Assembly: GCA_964030475.1 (NCBI GenBank)
Contig: CAXIPT010000006.1
Coordinates: forward strand, 2,618,234 to 2,682,233
Reading direction: 5' to 3'
Length of the DNA stretch: 64,000 nt
From: Tethya wilhelma
Lineage: Eukaryota > Porifera > Demospongiae > Tethyida > Tethyidae
The position numbers were made by a program, and so were the translations under genes. The notes beneath the pieces were generated by a model, which saw only the letters and a program-made list of their open reading frames with translations, was not told where the DNA came from and made no database searches. Below, piece after piece: positions 1 through 12,332 of the stretch. How positions within the stretch are numbered: the stretch's first letter is position 1; the number at the start of each line of letters is the position of its first letter.

Positions 1-505
1 CTTCACTGGTGAGTTCCTTCTGAAGAGTGTACGTCCAGTTATCATACCCTATCCACTGGTACAACCAGTCATTCCAGCTGTCTGGATGTATTGAGTCAAG
101 TTGGAAAAGGAAGGAGTATAATGGTACTTACTAAATCTACTAAAACATGTAGATAGTCATGTTGCCAGTGGCAACGTACACTAATCCTATTCTTACATAC
201 TATATGGCTCTTCAATGATATTGTGTCGCCTGCATGTGAATGATACAATACATTTCGTGTGATAATAACTGTACATAACTTATATTAGGAGCAATCACTT
301 CAAAGCATAACTACACTCACAGTAAGTCCAGGTGGACATTGCCTGGTACTGTGGCCTGAAGGTCCTTCACTTTCCCACGGCTGTCTGAGATCTTCCAGGA
401 GTCTCCATTCAGAGAGATCTCCGTCTGCTCACCACACACTAGGAGAACAACCTGGAGCACCAACACCAGCTGTGCTACACTGCCGAACTGATAACTCCTT
501 TCCAT
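1..505 (-). CDS. beta-mannosidase unit A, 5' exons only (runs off left edge)
   Basis: First three exons of a secreted or lysosomal GH2 beta-mannosidase, which removes terminal beta-mannose in glycoprotein glycan breakdown. Exon 1 (about 505-327) gives a signal peptide (hydrophobic [12 protein letters not shown]), then the GH2 sugar-binding start ending [11 protein letters not shown] short exon near 190-225 encodes RHNIIEEPY, and an exon at 1-95 encodes [20 protein letters not shown]. Reading order and splice positions match unit B at 7.8-7.2 kb almost base for base. The rest lies outside the window, so completeness cannot be judged. Confidence 0.85.
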
Positions 506-984
506 TATCCCAACTCGCTACTTGTTTTCAGATCAGCCAACTGACTTCAGCTTGACGTTTGGAAGTTGGAAAAGGTCACCAAAATATTATGTTAAGCATA
601 TAAACTGCGCATGAATTTCTTTCATCATTTTAATTTTAGATATAATGGCCCTAGGACCTATTCCACATATATAGACAAGTTTAAACACAAGGTCCTTGCT
701 AATAACAGTAACACATTTATTAACAAAAGGAAAATTAAGTTTGATCACAACAACCTATCTACAGCAAAACCTAAATAGAGTAGAGCATTTTTCCAAAGCA
801 GGAGTTATATTCAACACCAAGTCGACTGGCCAATTTGACATAAATACCATATTTAGGATTGAGCACAGTAGTCACAAATATTTCGAGGTGATCCTGTAAT
901 AATTGTGATAGTTATGTAGCAAATAAATAAATACAAAACAAATCTGGCAGAAATGAGTACACAGTGTATTGCATGAAAATTTAT
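506..984. other. unit A upstream region, no gene seen
   Basis: AT-rich sequence between unit A's start codon and the SINE relic. No ORF with coding character or splice-site support was found. Confidence 0.5.
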
Positions 985-1066
985 TCGAAAGTTTTATAGC
1001 TGGGATTCAAACCCAGGTCTCTCGAACTCTGGTTGAATGCTCTTACCACTGAGCTACTAGAGCTCA
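985..1066 (-). repeat. tRNA-derived SINE relic
   Basis: On the minus strand the sequence has an A-box-like TAGCTCAGTGGTAAGAGC and a B-box-like GGTTTGAATCC inside a perfect 5-bp T-arm (CTGGG/CCCAG). The acceptor stem pairs poorly and the anticodon stem is imperfect, so this is read as a SINE head rather than a working tRNA. Related sequence recurs near 27.58-27.93 kb and, weakly, at 9.06-9.10 kb. Confidence 0.5.
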
Positions 1067-1195
1067 GAGGCATTAAAACAGTATAAACTACTATTCATGG
1101 ACACTACTCTACTTCCAAACCAGATCTCAAGGCCTATATACATGTAGGGGCATATTGAAAAACTATATTTTTCTAGTTTTACCAGCACAAGTCTC

Positions 1196-1299
1196 CATCA
1201 TGAATGAGCTAGGGTCTCCCGAGTCTCCTCATCTTTGGATGTATGGGTTATTTTCTTGGTTATTCAACCAAGAAGCCATTAGAGGGGCAGTGTGTTATC

Positions 1300-1311
<12 letters not shown>
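1196..1311 (-). pseudogene. degenerate beta-mannosidase exon relic
   Basis: The minus strand resembles the exon at about 4160-4280 of unit B (DNT...PSNGFLV...), but it is frameshifted and stops soon after NGFLVE. It lies out of exon order, between unit A's 5' end and unit B's last visible exon, so it is a dispersed fragment. It abuts a (GA)n tract and a run of Ns (1365-1392). Confidence 0.5.
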
Positions 1312-1363
<52 letters not shown>

Positions 1364-1364
1364 N
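1301..1364. repeat. (GA)n microsatellite bordering an assembly gap
   Basis: About 30 GA units run into Ns at 1365-1392. Similar GA/CT tracts occur at 12288-12328, 56747-56783, 57789-57831 and 61611-61656. Confidence 0.95.
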
Positions 1365-1392
1365 NNNNNNNNNNNNNNNNNNNNNNNNNNNN

Positions 1393-1797
1393 TACAAGTA
1401 GTAAAAATTTTTAAAAAATGAGCAGTGTAGGAATGGACAGTGCTGTAAAAAGTATTGGAACAAGGCCTATCTCACTGATTTCGGCACATGACTACTTCAT
1501 TTTCATTTTGATCTCTCAATTATTGTCATAAAATTAATGGTTCAAGAATGAGTCCGCTGTACATACATGAATAGCTTATCAGCAACAGTATCACATACTA
1601 TTGCATTAATGGTTCAAATTCCCGCCAATCTTATGGAATATCACTCAGTTAAATAGATTGTTGGCCAAGACTTGAACACAAAAAAAAAAATGAAGTAGTC
1701 ATGTGCCGAAATCAGTGAGATAGGCCTTGTTCCAATACTTTTTACAGCACTGTCCATTCCTACACTGCTCATTTTTTAAAAATTTTTACTACTTGTT
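1393..1797. repeat. long inverted repeat (arms about 105 bp)
   Basis: 1393-1499 and 1690-1797 are near-perfect reverse complements around a loop of about 190 bases. The arms contain no gene. The left arm starts at the N gap, so its outer end is unknown. Read as a foldback element or an assembly hairpin. Confidence 0.8.
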
Positions 1798-2600
1798 CAT
1801 TCACTTTTTTCAACACTACAGTGCATGTGCAGACTATATTAGAGACTGGTTAGTCCCTACAAAAAGCTTGAGTAGCAGGTACATGCACTTAAGGCTAGAG
1901 TAACTAATGCGCATGCGCGTTATAAATGCCACGTGGATAGATAATGAATGACCTTTCAACTCTACCCACAAGAAGAGTGCTACGGTTGAAGTACATGATT
2001 TTATATACTAAGTTTTAAAGCTTTCTAGTTCTTGTTTATATAGGCTTATTTGTGATGAAAAAGAGTATCAAGGAATGTATTTCCCTTGAAAAGGACTTAC
2101 CTGGTGCTGTCAAAGTTGGCTCAACACTTCCTGGTTCTCTGGAAACTGTGTTCAAGTATGTCAGTCAGTACGTACGTACGTAAGTACGTTAGGAGAACAA
2201 AAATGGCACTGTTGTGGCTTCCCACTAGCGCTCTTTACGAGTGCTCAGAGAGGTTTCTGGCAGCTTTAGGCATTGCATGCAATTAGTAGTCGGTCATAGA
2301 GAGCCTCTGAGCAACTTTGAAGATCTAACTTTGCTTTGCTAGATTTTTATGGTGATAACCATTTTGTATTGTGTTAATGGGGCATGCGGCCCATTCCTAC
2401 TATACGTACTACCGTACGTATGATAGTTGAGAATCGCAAATTGTCTATTTGTAATAACCTAGCTTAATTATTCTCAGCTTCCCTCAATCCTCACCCTTAA
2501 GAGGGGGTTTATAGATCTTTTGTATATGCACATTAGTATACAGCTAGGGGCAGAGTCCAGACATAAGGTTTGTTTTCAAAGTCAGTGACTCACTATTTGC
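1798..2600. other. region where unit B's final exons would be expected
   Basis: Unit B's last visible exon ends near 2602 with a normal GTGAGT donor. The next expected exon, beginning NDIWQTQSW as in units C and D, is not found here. The stretch holds a short (ACGT)n tract near 2167-2192 and otherwise nothing recognisable. Confidence 0.5.
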
Positions 2601-2601
2601 C

Positions 2602-5600
2602 AGTAGAGTGTTCCTCTTGTGTATGTATTGTTTTCACTGAGCAGTCTCCTATAGTGTTCAGCCTCAGCTCCAATGCAGATACCTTGGATGACTTGAGACA
2701 AGTAGATGAAGTCTCTAAACTGAGCCTCTTTATCAGTGCTGCAGGAAACGTTAAATTTTACAAAGCTATAAATAAAATAGGTAGCAGAGAAGCTATTATT
2801 GTGGAAATCAAGATGACAAAATTATTTCGTAAAAAGATGACTTGTATTATTCTTTTGTCTCTTACTTGTTTGGAAGGAAGAAGAATTTGGCCATCATGTT
2901 CTGCATTTCAGGGTTCCCATTGGGGTGGTGCTGACGGTGCAACATCAGTGGGGAATCATTGCTCCAATCCTGTAATAATGAATCATGCCATCTAAACAGC
3001 ATTTATTTGATCACGAGATATTTAATTCATGCATTATGACCTTAGATATTGCATCGAGAAGTTTTTAATGTATAAATAGTTTTCAATAATTTGTGGAGAA
3101 TTAACACAAGTCATGCAAAATATGTTGTGTCTGAAACTACTACCGTAGGTCTGGAAATTTTTTGCCATGCATGTGAGCAAGAGTACTCTTGATGTGAGTG
3201 ACGAAAATTAAACACGCGAAATGTAAAATGTATGGCGATCTTTACCGAATCAATCAAAGCATATAGATACTACACACTTTAGTATGTAGTATCTATGGTC
3301 AAAGTAGCGTAAAATTAAACACACAAAAATTAAAAAAGCGAAAATTTATATAATATTTTATAGTGGCGAAAATTTCCTGATCTACAGTATATTATTATAT
3401 GCATATATCAATTACCTGTATCTTTGAGACTTGTGACATGGCATGAAATGATGAATAGCTCTGAAATCCAAACTCACTAGCATATCTTGGTCGAGGGAAC
3501 TTGGTCACGTCAGTACACATGGAAGAGTAGTCGTATCTTGCATGACAGAAGCAAAGAAAGGTCATGCAATGCATGTTGTGATGCACTGTATGCATTGTGA
3601 AGAAAAATTTCAAGCTAGTGTATCACCAAAATACAAAAGTGTATAGCCAACTTCAAGAACTAATATATGACTAGATAATACTAGCCTCAATCGTATACCT
3701 GGGCTCTCCCCTTTGACCTTTCACAATAGCCTCGTACCAAGGCTCTCACCTTTGACCTTTCACTATATCCTCGCACCCATGGAAGGCTCCTCTAGTCTAT
3801 CAATCAAGCTAGACCCTCTTCCTTCGTCACGTGAAGAAGGAGGAGGGTCTAAATCAATAGACTAAGGCTCCCCCTTCCTTTCTGGGAGTGAAAGGTCAAA
3901 GGAGAGAGCCTGCATGGGTATGAGCAGAGGAGGTACGACACACGTGCTCATTTTGCTGAGCTGGCAAGCGGGTGCACGTGATCAATTCTCATTGTGAAGT
4001 ATTGCGGTCACATGATTGGAATGTAATTAACAGACTTGCCAGCTCAGCAAAGGCACACTCCTGTCATACCTCCTCTCGGTGGGGTACGAGGCTACACCAA
4101 TGCTGCATGCACATACTAACACACACGACTGTCATATACATGTACCTGTGTATATCTCCATAGGTGGGATCATGTGATTCTCCCCATCTCTGAATGTAGA
4201 GACCCATGTCCTTGTCGTCAACCAGGAAGCCATTAGAGGGACTTGAAGGCCAATAGGGACGAGTGTTATCCTGAAAAATGTAATACATATCACATAGACA
4301 TTAACACTGGTATCAGGAGCTAGTGCATAATGTGCTCCTGATACTGGTGTTAAAGACAAATATCGAGTGTATTTACCTCCTCCCAGAGTGTTGCCCTCAC
4401 TGTGAGGTCATAGAGCACACTGTAATCAATGATAGTGGCTGTTGAACGCTGAGCTGCTCCCTGCATGTGAATCAATTGAAGCATGATCACGACAATTCAA
4501 TTGTCCATGTACAAGAGTTTAAAAATTGGAAATATCAACTTATAACAACCCGAAGTCTATCTGGTTTGAGAATGCCGCCGGAAGTGAAATAATGATATTC
4601 ATGCAATACTTTTCATTCTGGGACAAAATAGCTTAACTTTTGACTGGTAAGGCATATAGGAAGCTGGAAAAGCAACCAAAAGAACGGAGAGAGCAAGGGC
4701 TTTCCAATGGTGCTTGAAATTTTGAAATAGATTGGATATTTAGAAAGTTATTCAATTTTTTTCTACTAGCATTCTCAAACAAGATGGACTTAAGATGTAC
4801 TTGATTTTCATTGTTGCCACTCCATAGTACAATGCTGGGATGGTAACCAAGACGACGAACCACATGTCTCACTTCAGCTTCCACATTCACAAGAAAGTCC
4901 TGAACAATAAATAACGTACAACCCCATTTACTATATTGGTTGTCCGTGCACGAGGGGGAATAATATTATTAATTCATTGACTGTGTATATACCTTGTCTC
5001 TTGGGTAGAGAGCATCACCGAACATGAACTCCTGCCACACCATTATACCCATCTCATCACACATGTCGTAAAACCAGTCAGGCTGGTACAGACCACCTCC
5101 CCTGATGGAAGATGAAGTAAAAAGAACACACTGAACATCTACTATAGCTATAAGCCACACTACATGTATATCTTGACATGATTGGTGACACTCACCATAT
5201 CCTGATCATGTTCTGGTTCCCATTGACAGCTGCCTCAAGGATCCTACGAGCCACATCTGGAGTAGCTCTACTGACAAAGGCATCCATTGGAATGAAGTTA
5301 GAGCCCTTGGAATAGATGGGGTAGTTCATGGCTTATTAAAGAACAATGGGAGGGAAAAGAAAACAAACAATGAAGAATGTAGTACGATCTCATCATATTC
5401 TTCTAGGTAACCAGATTAAGTTATTGCACTAGCTTACAAGGGGTTGTCATTTGAAAGTAAAATGTCAAGCCATCCTTGCCATTATCACCTACTGGGTCCT
5501 GTTTAAAAGATAGTTTAGTTAAGAAATGGTGGTATACTTGTTTGTGTATATGGCAGTAAGTTTTGATTTACCTGGACAAGTTCAATGTTTCGAAAACCAA

Positions 5601-7785
5601 CTTTTTTCATCACTTCAACTGTTGCAACAGTAGTACTCTGTAAACAGAGACAAATGCTCAGTGACCACTAAGAACATAATAACCAAACTTTTGCTATTAA
5701 CACAAATTTTACAGGCTATGAAGGGCAACAATGGTAAACACAAGTACATCCACTATAATTATAGTTATAGCTATCTAGCTAATTATTCTTACTGCCTTCA
5801 TAACAGTGACTTCTGTGTTGGTAGCAACAAGTGTTGGATTCCCTGGAGAGGGCCATTTTGATCCTCTTGGCCACCAGAGGTAATTCTCAGCAGCTGTTGG
5901 ATCAATATATTCAATTGGCTTACTGGAGACAGTTTGACATGTCTCTCCAGATGTGGATACCTCAAAAGGCTGAAATTGAATTATATAACAGGCAACTAAG
6001 TAGCTGCATAAAGTTATTTATGTTGTACTATATAGCAGAAAACTTTTGATGAATTTCAGAGTTCTGCAAGAATCTGTCTAGTATTCTCCAGCAAAACAAT
6101 CTAAAACAGTAACCATGCACATAAACCAAAGCCAATCTGCAAAGGTTTTCTCTGTGAATTTTAAATTTGGTCCAAACAATACACCCCCCCACCCCCCTTC
6201 CCAACTAAGCATGTGCAATTTGAAGGCATAGTGTTTCATTACTCACCCCATCCACAGTGGCACGGTCAAAGTCTTCGCTGGTTGTCTTCACGTTGACTGT
6301 GAGCTCCTGAGCAGCTGGTAAGATGACACACACAGTCACAGTGAGGTAGTAGCAATTGGAGGTTTTATCATAGTCAGTCTTGGGAATCACATAAGACACA
6401 TAGGCATCCTCAAATGTCACAATACTGGAGATCAATAGTATGTGCGAGTATGAGTATATCCCCTCCCCCTCCCCTCTCCCTTCAAATACCTGACGTTCTG
6501 CCATATTCCACTTGGAACAAAGGCTGGTCCCCAGTCCCATCCAAAGTCAGACTGTACCTTACGAATGAAATTCCTTGCTGTGTCATTGAAGTATGAATCT
6601 GGATGGGCGATAATAAGAACACAAATAGTACATGTAGCTAGCCAGTAGGGTGTATATGAATATTCAACTCATTTCCATTCAGTTCAATCCCATAAAGTTA
6701 ATATTGACTTACGAGCAATAAATGAGCTTGACAAGGGATAATTACTTGCTACTTTCACTGAGTAGTTTGCTGCTGACTGCAAGTGATCATGGAATAAGTG
6801 GATGTGACTATAGGGTTAAATTGAACAGCTAGCAAGCTATTCTGTTATCAGACTATATGACTTCATCTGATATCTGGCTTTAAGTGTGTTTCATGTATAC
6901 ACCCTCACCTCAATCATGATAGAGATGGTGTTCTCTCCTGCCACAGCAGTTTCCTTTGTTAGACAAAAACAAAAGTAAAATTACTAAGGACATTTAGCAA
7001 GATATCTGGCTATTGATTTCGGAACTCACTGTAATGTCAAAGAGATATTGCCGATGCATGTTGTTAGCCATTCCAACAACTTTGCCATTGAGACTGCACA
7101 GAATTATGAGTAAAAAACATGTACACTACTACTACTACTGATTCACAATTTGATCTAGCCATGCCAATAGTTATAATTCTTATTATTGTCTCACCTGACA
7201 GTGGCAGCTGTGTCCAGTCCATCACATTTCAGCCACACTGTCTTTCCTTTGATGTCATCACTAGTGAGTTCCTTCTGTAGGGTGTACGTCCAGTTATCAT
7301 ACCCTATCCACTGGTACAACCAGTCATTCCAGCTGTCTGTACGTATAAAGTTGCCAACAAAATGTAGTGAATAATGGTATTTACTACAACAATGTACACA
7401 TGACTGTTGCTGTGGCAACCTATCCCAGTAGATTCTACCAATCCTGACGTACTGTATGGTTCTTCAATGATATTGTGTCTCCTGTACATGTGAAAGATGC
7501 AATATTATGACTAGAAAAAATATTTATAACAAATTTTAGTAGGCTTGGCAATTACTTCAAAGCATTTAATAGAAACAATACACTCACAGTAAGTCCAGGT
7601 GGACATTGCCTGGTACTGTGGCTTGAAGGTCCTTCACTTTCCCCTTGCTGTCTGAGATCTTCCAGGAGTCTCCATTCAGAGAGATCTCCGTCTGCTCACC
7701 ACACACTAGGAGAACAACCTGGAGCACCAATACCAGCTGTGCTACACAAACTAACGGACTGCTGCAGCCCCAACGCTGGGTCATT
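2602..7785 (-). CDS. beta-mannosidase unit B (GH2), catalytic part complete, C-terminus missing
   Basis: Multi-exon GH2 beta-mannosidase. Exon 1 (7785-7588; an upstream in-frame ATG lies at 7823) encodes a signal peptide and the start of the sugar-binding domain. Exon 2 (7481-7453) and exon 3 (7336-7195) join in phase. Further exons follow near 7.09, 6.9, 6.75, 6.58, 6.4, 5.9, 5.6, 5.45, 5.3, 5.05, 4.85, 4.43, 4.2 and 3.5 kb. The acid/base Glu is in WSGNNENQ (exon ending near 4803) and the nucleophile Glu in [11 protein letters not shown] (about 3470). Exons near 2.9 kb ([20 protein letters not shown]) and 2602-2742 ([13 protein letters not shown]) follow family order. The last exons, encoding the C-terminal beta-sandwich, are absent. 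Introns carry a MITE (4553-4792) and hairpins. Family assignment is firm; function of this copy is doubtful. Confidence 0.88.
3700..4080. repeat. nested inverted repeats inside a unit B intron
   Basis: CTCTCCCCTTTGACCTTTCAC near 3710 is mirrored by GTGAAAGGTCAAAGGAGAGAGCC near 3890, with an inner palindrome around the CACGTG at 3828-3833. Next to it, GCTGAGCTGGCAAG near 3956 is mirrored by CTTGCCAGCTCAGC near 4035. No protein potential. Probably two small foldback insertions. Confidence 0.6.
4301..4353. repeat. perfect 20-bp hairpin, 13-base loop
   Basis: 4301-4320 and 4334-4353 are exact reverse complements (TTAACACTGGTATCAGGAGC). It lies in the intron between two unit B catalytic-domain exons, well away from the splice sites. 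Confidence 0.9.
4553..4792. mobile_element. MITE, AAGTC..CTGGTTTGAGAATGC family
   Basis: Terminal inverted repeats: AAGTCTATCTGGTTTGAGAA on the left, and TTCTCAAACAAGATGGACTT on the right. A second copy at 27614-27852 has better preserved ends. It sits directly downstream of the splice donor of the GNNEN exon of unit B. No transposase is encoded. Confidence 0.75.
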
Positions 7786-7963
7786 TTTCCAAGGAAGTAC
7801 AGTACAGTATTATGTGTAGTCACATGACCTCATTCGTGATCAGCCCCACCCCCGTAACAGCTTCTCGATCCCACGCATAATAATATTTATTGTTGATGTG
7901 GTATACCAGACACATTATTTTTGAGACAAAAAACCAACACAAAATAATTGTAACAACTCCACA

Positions 7964-9284
7964 CTAATATTTAATGTCACTGTAGGTGTCATATAAAGAT
8001 CTGTATACAAAAGAAAAAGAACAACAAAACAACATTAACAATGTGTGCAGCATGTAAGCACTGATATACAATTTTAACCTTATCTTGAGTCCACTCTGGA
8101 ACTTCTGAAGGTCCATCTCACTCCAGGAGGTGAAGGATACATCGTAGTTCTTGTTGGGCATCATGAGGAAGCCATTGTCACTGAACACACCATAGTAGTC
8201 ACTGCTCTCCAGATAGACATAGGGAGCCACAGCCGAGGAGGAGAGAGAGAACTAAGGAGAAGAGAATTAAGAGTTACATTGACATTAGAGTGTATGATTG
8301 TTTGTGTGTTCATTGTATGCATACAGTAATTTTATTCTTCTCCTGAGATAACTTGAATACTGAGGTAGTGATTTTGGCAGCTGGTAGCACCACCTTGGTG
8401 AAGTTGGAGGGGAAGAGCCAACTCTCAGATAACAACTTACCAGCTACAAAATTGAGAATTAATAATTAGTAAAGGGCACTATAACAACAGCTGTATTTTG
8501 GTATAAATTGTTAAGTCTTACCAGGGTCTGTAATTGTCATGTAGAGAAAGCCTTCTGTGACTGAGCTTCCCTTGAAGATGGTGTCAAGCTTTTCAGTCCA
8601 CACTTGGACGCCAGTGAATCCCTGACTTTTGAGACCTTGCTTCTTGAAGCTATTGATTGTGTCACCCTATAGAACATTAATGTATATGCTACGTGCTTTT
8701 GCAACAATATCATAGCTAGGACATGCTCGAGCTTACTGTTTTCCACTCCACAACTTCAATCGTCAGGTCATAGGTGATGGAATAGTTGATGATGTCAACC
8801 ACCACATAGACTACAGCACTTCCATTGACTTGGTAGGAGGAGAGTAGAACTGGCTCGTAGACTCTCTTCATGTAGTGGTGGAGTATCTTCCACTGACCAC
8901 TGTACTCCACAGAGGACCAGCTCTGGGTCTGCCAAATGTCATTCTGTAAAAACAAAAGCATAGTAATACTTTCTCTAATGCCTATAAGTTTTAGTAGCTA
9001 AGGTATATTAGAGCATTCAACTATGAGACATAGTTTGAAAAACTTTAAAAGATACAGAGATCTAGCTCGGATTTTAACCCAGATATTTCGGATTCTAGCC
9101 TGCAGATATTGTAATTTATAGGATGTGTCTCTTACTAATTGCCAATAAATCGTCCCCCTTGTCCAAATTCCCTCTTCACTGATCATCCTTCTATAATGTT
9201 CAGCTTGAGATCTGATACAAATGCCTTGAATGACTTGAGTCAAGTAGATGAAGTCTCTGAACTGAGTCTCCCTATCAGTGCTAT
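7964..9284 (-). pseudogene. beta-mannosidase unit C, 3' half
   Basis: Minus-strand exons in family order. 9284-9135 encodes [18 protein letters not shown] and ends GTIYWQL. 8943-8740 encodes NDIWQTQSWSSVEYSGQWK. Others lie near 8.6 (GFTGVQVWTE), 8.4 (WLFPSNFTKV) and 8.2 kb (FSLSSSAVAPYVYLESSDY). The final exon encodes SLYDTYSDIKY and stops at 7964. The 5' side ends at the single N at 9285, so the signal peptide and active site are missing here. The exons look intact. It is called a fragment because of the join, and could be the missing 3' end of another unit. Confidence 0.75.
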
Positions 9285-9285
9285 N

Positions 9286-10787
9286 CAGAATGACATTTGG
9301 CAGACCCAGAGCTGGGCCTCTGTGGAGTACAGTGGTCAGTGGAAGATACTCCATCACTACATGAAGAGAATCTACGAGCCTGTCCTGGTCTCTCCTTACT
9401 TTCTTGAAGGCAACATCTCTGTCTATGTAGTGGTGGATGTCGTCAACTTGGACATCAACTACGACTTGACGGTGGATATAGTCTCATGGAAAAATGTATG
9501 TATGTATGTAACTACATACTATGAAAAGGGGTGGGGGTGGGTGCATGCATGGGCGGGTGGTCAATAGAAACTATTCTTATACTATGACACTTATATGCAG
9601 TTTCAGTAAATTCCCTGTAATTGCAGTCGATGTGCATACATGTGGACATGATGCTTGTACAGTGGGTGATGAGGTTATACAGTATACAGTATGTGGAGTA
9701 TAAATTTGCAGGGAATATCACTGCATGATCGCCAATAATTTTTGAAAAAATTATAATTATATAATACTATTGTACTTTTAAATTAGGGTGATGTAATGAA
9801 CTCGTTCAAGAAGAAAGGTCTCAAGGGTAAGGGTTTCACTGGTGTCCAAGTGTGGACTGAAACAACAGACAACATCTTCAAGGGAAGCTCAGAGCAAGAT
9901 GGATTCCTCCACATAACTGTTACTGACACCAAGTCAAGTAATTAAGCTAGCCTACAGATAGAACCAAGCTTAATAATTTATTGTGAATTAGTTTTGTGTT
10001 GGTGCCGAGGGAGGCTGATCGCTAGAGCTAGTACATAATTATGTACGTACTTTGCTTGCTCAAATTTAAGTTTTGTTTGTTTGTTTGTAGGTGATAAGCT
10101 GTGGGCTGAGAACTGGTATTTCCCCTCCAACTTCACCAAGGTGGATCTTCCAGCTGTCAAGATCACTGCTTCAGGGTTCAAGGCTGGACAAGACTACCAA
10201 ATCATGGTACATAAAGAGAAATGAAATCACATTTTCACATAATTTTGCTTACTTTACTTGTGGATCAGGCAGCATATCATTATGCATAGCAAAAGGATTG
10301 AGTCCTATTATTTTGTATTTAATTAATTGGCATTATATTGTGTGAGCTTGTAAGCTTGGGTATGAAGGTTATTGCGTGATTGCATACAGCTATTTCACAT
10401 TGATTTGTCTTTCTCTTTCTCCTCAGTTTTCTCTCTCCTCCTCAGCTGTGGCTCCCTATGTCTATCTGGAGAGCAGTGACTACTATGGTGTGTTCAGTGA
10501 CAATGGCTTCCTCATGATGCCCAACAAGAACTACGATGTATCCTTCACCTCCTGGAGTGAGATGGACCTTCAGAAGTTCCAGAGTGGACTCAAGATAAGG
10601 TACAAAACATTTAATATACATGGCTGATTATAAGTCAAATACAACCATTCTTGCTCCCTCTCCGTCTAAAACACATGTACACCTTACACCCACACCCATC
10701 CACACCCTCCTACCCATACACCCACATCCACATCCACACCATTGTTACAGGTCTCTCAGAGATACCTATACCAACGTAGCTTACTGA
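9286..10787 (+). pseudogene. beta-mannosidase unit D, 3' half, inverted relative to C
   Basis: Five plus-strand exons: 9289-about 9495 (NDIWQTQSWASVEYSGQ), about 9787-9941 (GFTGVQVWTETTDNIFKG), 10091-about 10203 (GDKLWAENWYFPSNFTKV), about 10427-10600 (SAVAPYVYLESSDYYGVF), and 10751-10787 (SLRDTYTNVAY then TGA). The N at 9285 falls inside the acceptor of the first exon, so everything upstream is lost at the join. The protein differs from unit C at many positions, so D is a distinct paralogue or a diverged allele. Its stop is about 100 bases from the convergent WD40 gene's stop. Confidence 0.78.
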
Positions 10788-10887
10788 CAGAGAAAAACAA
10801 AATCTTTTTTTATAGTTGAGTTCAATTATCAAAACAGATGCTGCAAACGAACTTGATTTTTATTTTTTGCTATTTATTAAATTTTGT

Positions 10888-12280
10888 TCAATTGAGTTTC
10901 ACCTTGCCAGTTTTTTTCAAATAAGACACCACATTAAATCCTCCTAGCTTGTTCTGCAAGAGCACAACCAAGCCACAGTTCTTCATCAGAGGATGTACAC
11001 CTAGAGGAAGGAACTCCACCACAGCTGAAGGTCCTAGCTTGTAGCCTCCCACTGGCTCCACCTCAGTGTGAGGCAGCAGCTCCTTGTGATGATGGTGAGG
11101 CTTTGGCAGAGAAGAGAGGAGAAGATTAGACCAGAAGAGAACCTGTCCATCCCAACCGACAGATACCAGGGAGTGGTATGCATAATTTCTGAGAGTAATA
11201 GGGAGCTTGGAGTATTGAGAATAATGCTGGAATAATGGGTGAAAATTTTTGATGTTTGGTAATGATCATCACACAAGCATGTATAAAATTAATGTATTCC
11301 TTTGTTGAGGAATACAGACAAAGGAAATGTATGAAACACTGGCTGCATGATGTATGTATCTTACTACAAAGAAGAGCAGTTAGTTGGATACATTTAAGAA
11401 GGTTAAAACCATGGCAGCATAATTCTTTTTTTTTTGTAATGGGCATTACAAGCTTAAAATTGTATTTTTAGTTTTTAGTAACAAATCAGCACTTATTATA
11501 GTGACACAGTTCCTTTAACGTGTATTTGCAATATTAGCTTTATCTAATCAGATACACACCTTATTATAATGAGCCTGCAACTAAGAATAATCTTAGGTAA
11601 TGGGGATAAGAAAAAGAATAATCGGATTGTGCATGTATTGGGAATTTGAGAATAGTAAAATTTTGAGCATAATTTCACAAGGCCTAAACATTGAACGGGG
11701 TATTCAGCATAAATTATAGCAACTTTCACCCAATGATTATCAATGCACCAATACTGTACGTAATCTTGACTATATAGGTAGGAATTTACACGTACCTCCA
11801 TGGAAACTAAATAACCGTGTGACATCATGTTCCCCCCATGGCCAAAGTATCATTCAACAAATAATTGCTAACAGCTTGCTGGGAAAGTTTTGCGGGGTTT
11901 AACTTTCGTGGTTTTCGCGGATCACGATCCATCCGTGAAAGTTATTATCCGTGAATTATAAGTATGGGCTCACACAGCTCATCCACGAAAGTTAAAGTGC
12001 AAAAATATTAATGTTTGACTTGAGACATCCACAAAAGTTTGACACCATGAAACTTTCCTGCTATAAGGTATTTATATAATAACGGCCACCTATAGCCCCC
12101 CCCGAAATGTCACAATATGAACTTCAAAAGGGTTTGGCAATCCATGGAAACACACATCCCGAATAACACATCACATTTTCATATTATGCAACGTACAATT
12201 TTTCACTAATCTTACCTCTGAGGTTGTGAGTGTGTACGAATCTGTGTTTCGCACCACCATCATCTCTCTTGACTGTATGT

Positions 12281-12332
<52 letters not shown>

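Noticed and set aside
985..1066. Functional tRNA gene
   Set aside because: A and B boxes are present but the acceptor stem does not pair, and related copies are dispersed and broken; a SINE fits better.
1155..1463. ORFs of Glu-Arg or Ser-Leu repeats
   Set aside because: They are translations of the (GA)n microsatellite running into Ns.
2570..2995. 141-codon plus-strand ORF
   Set aside because: The minus strand carries two beta-mannosidase exons here ([10 protein letters not shown] and [13 protein letters not shown]) with proper splice sites; the plus ORF is a shadow.
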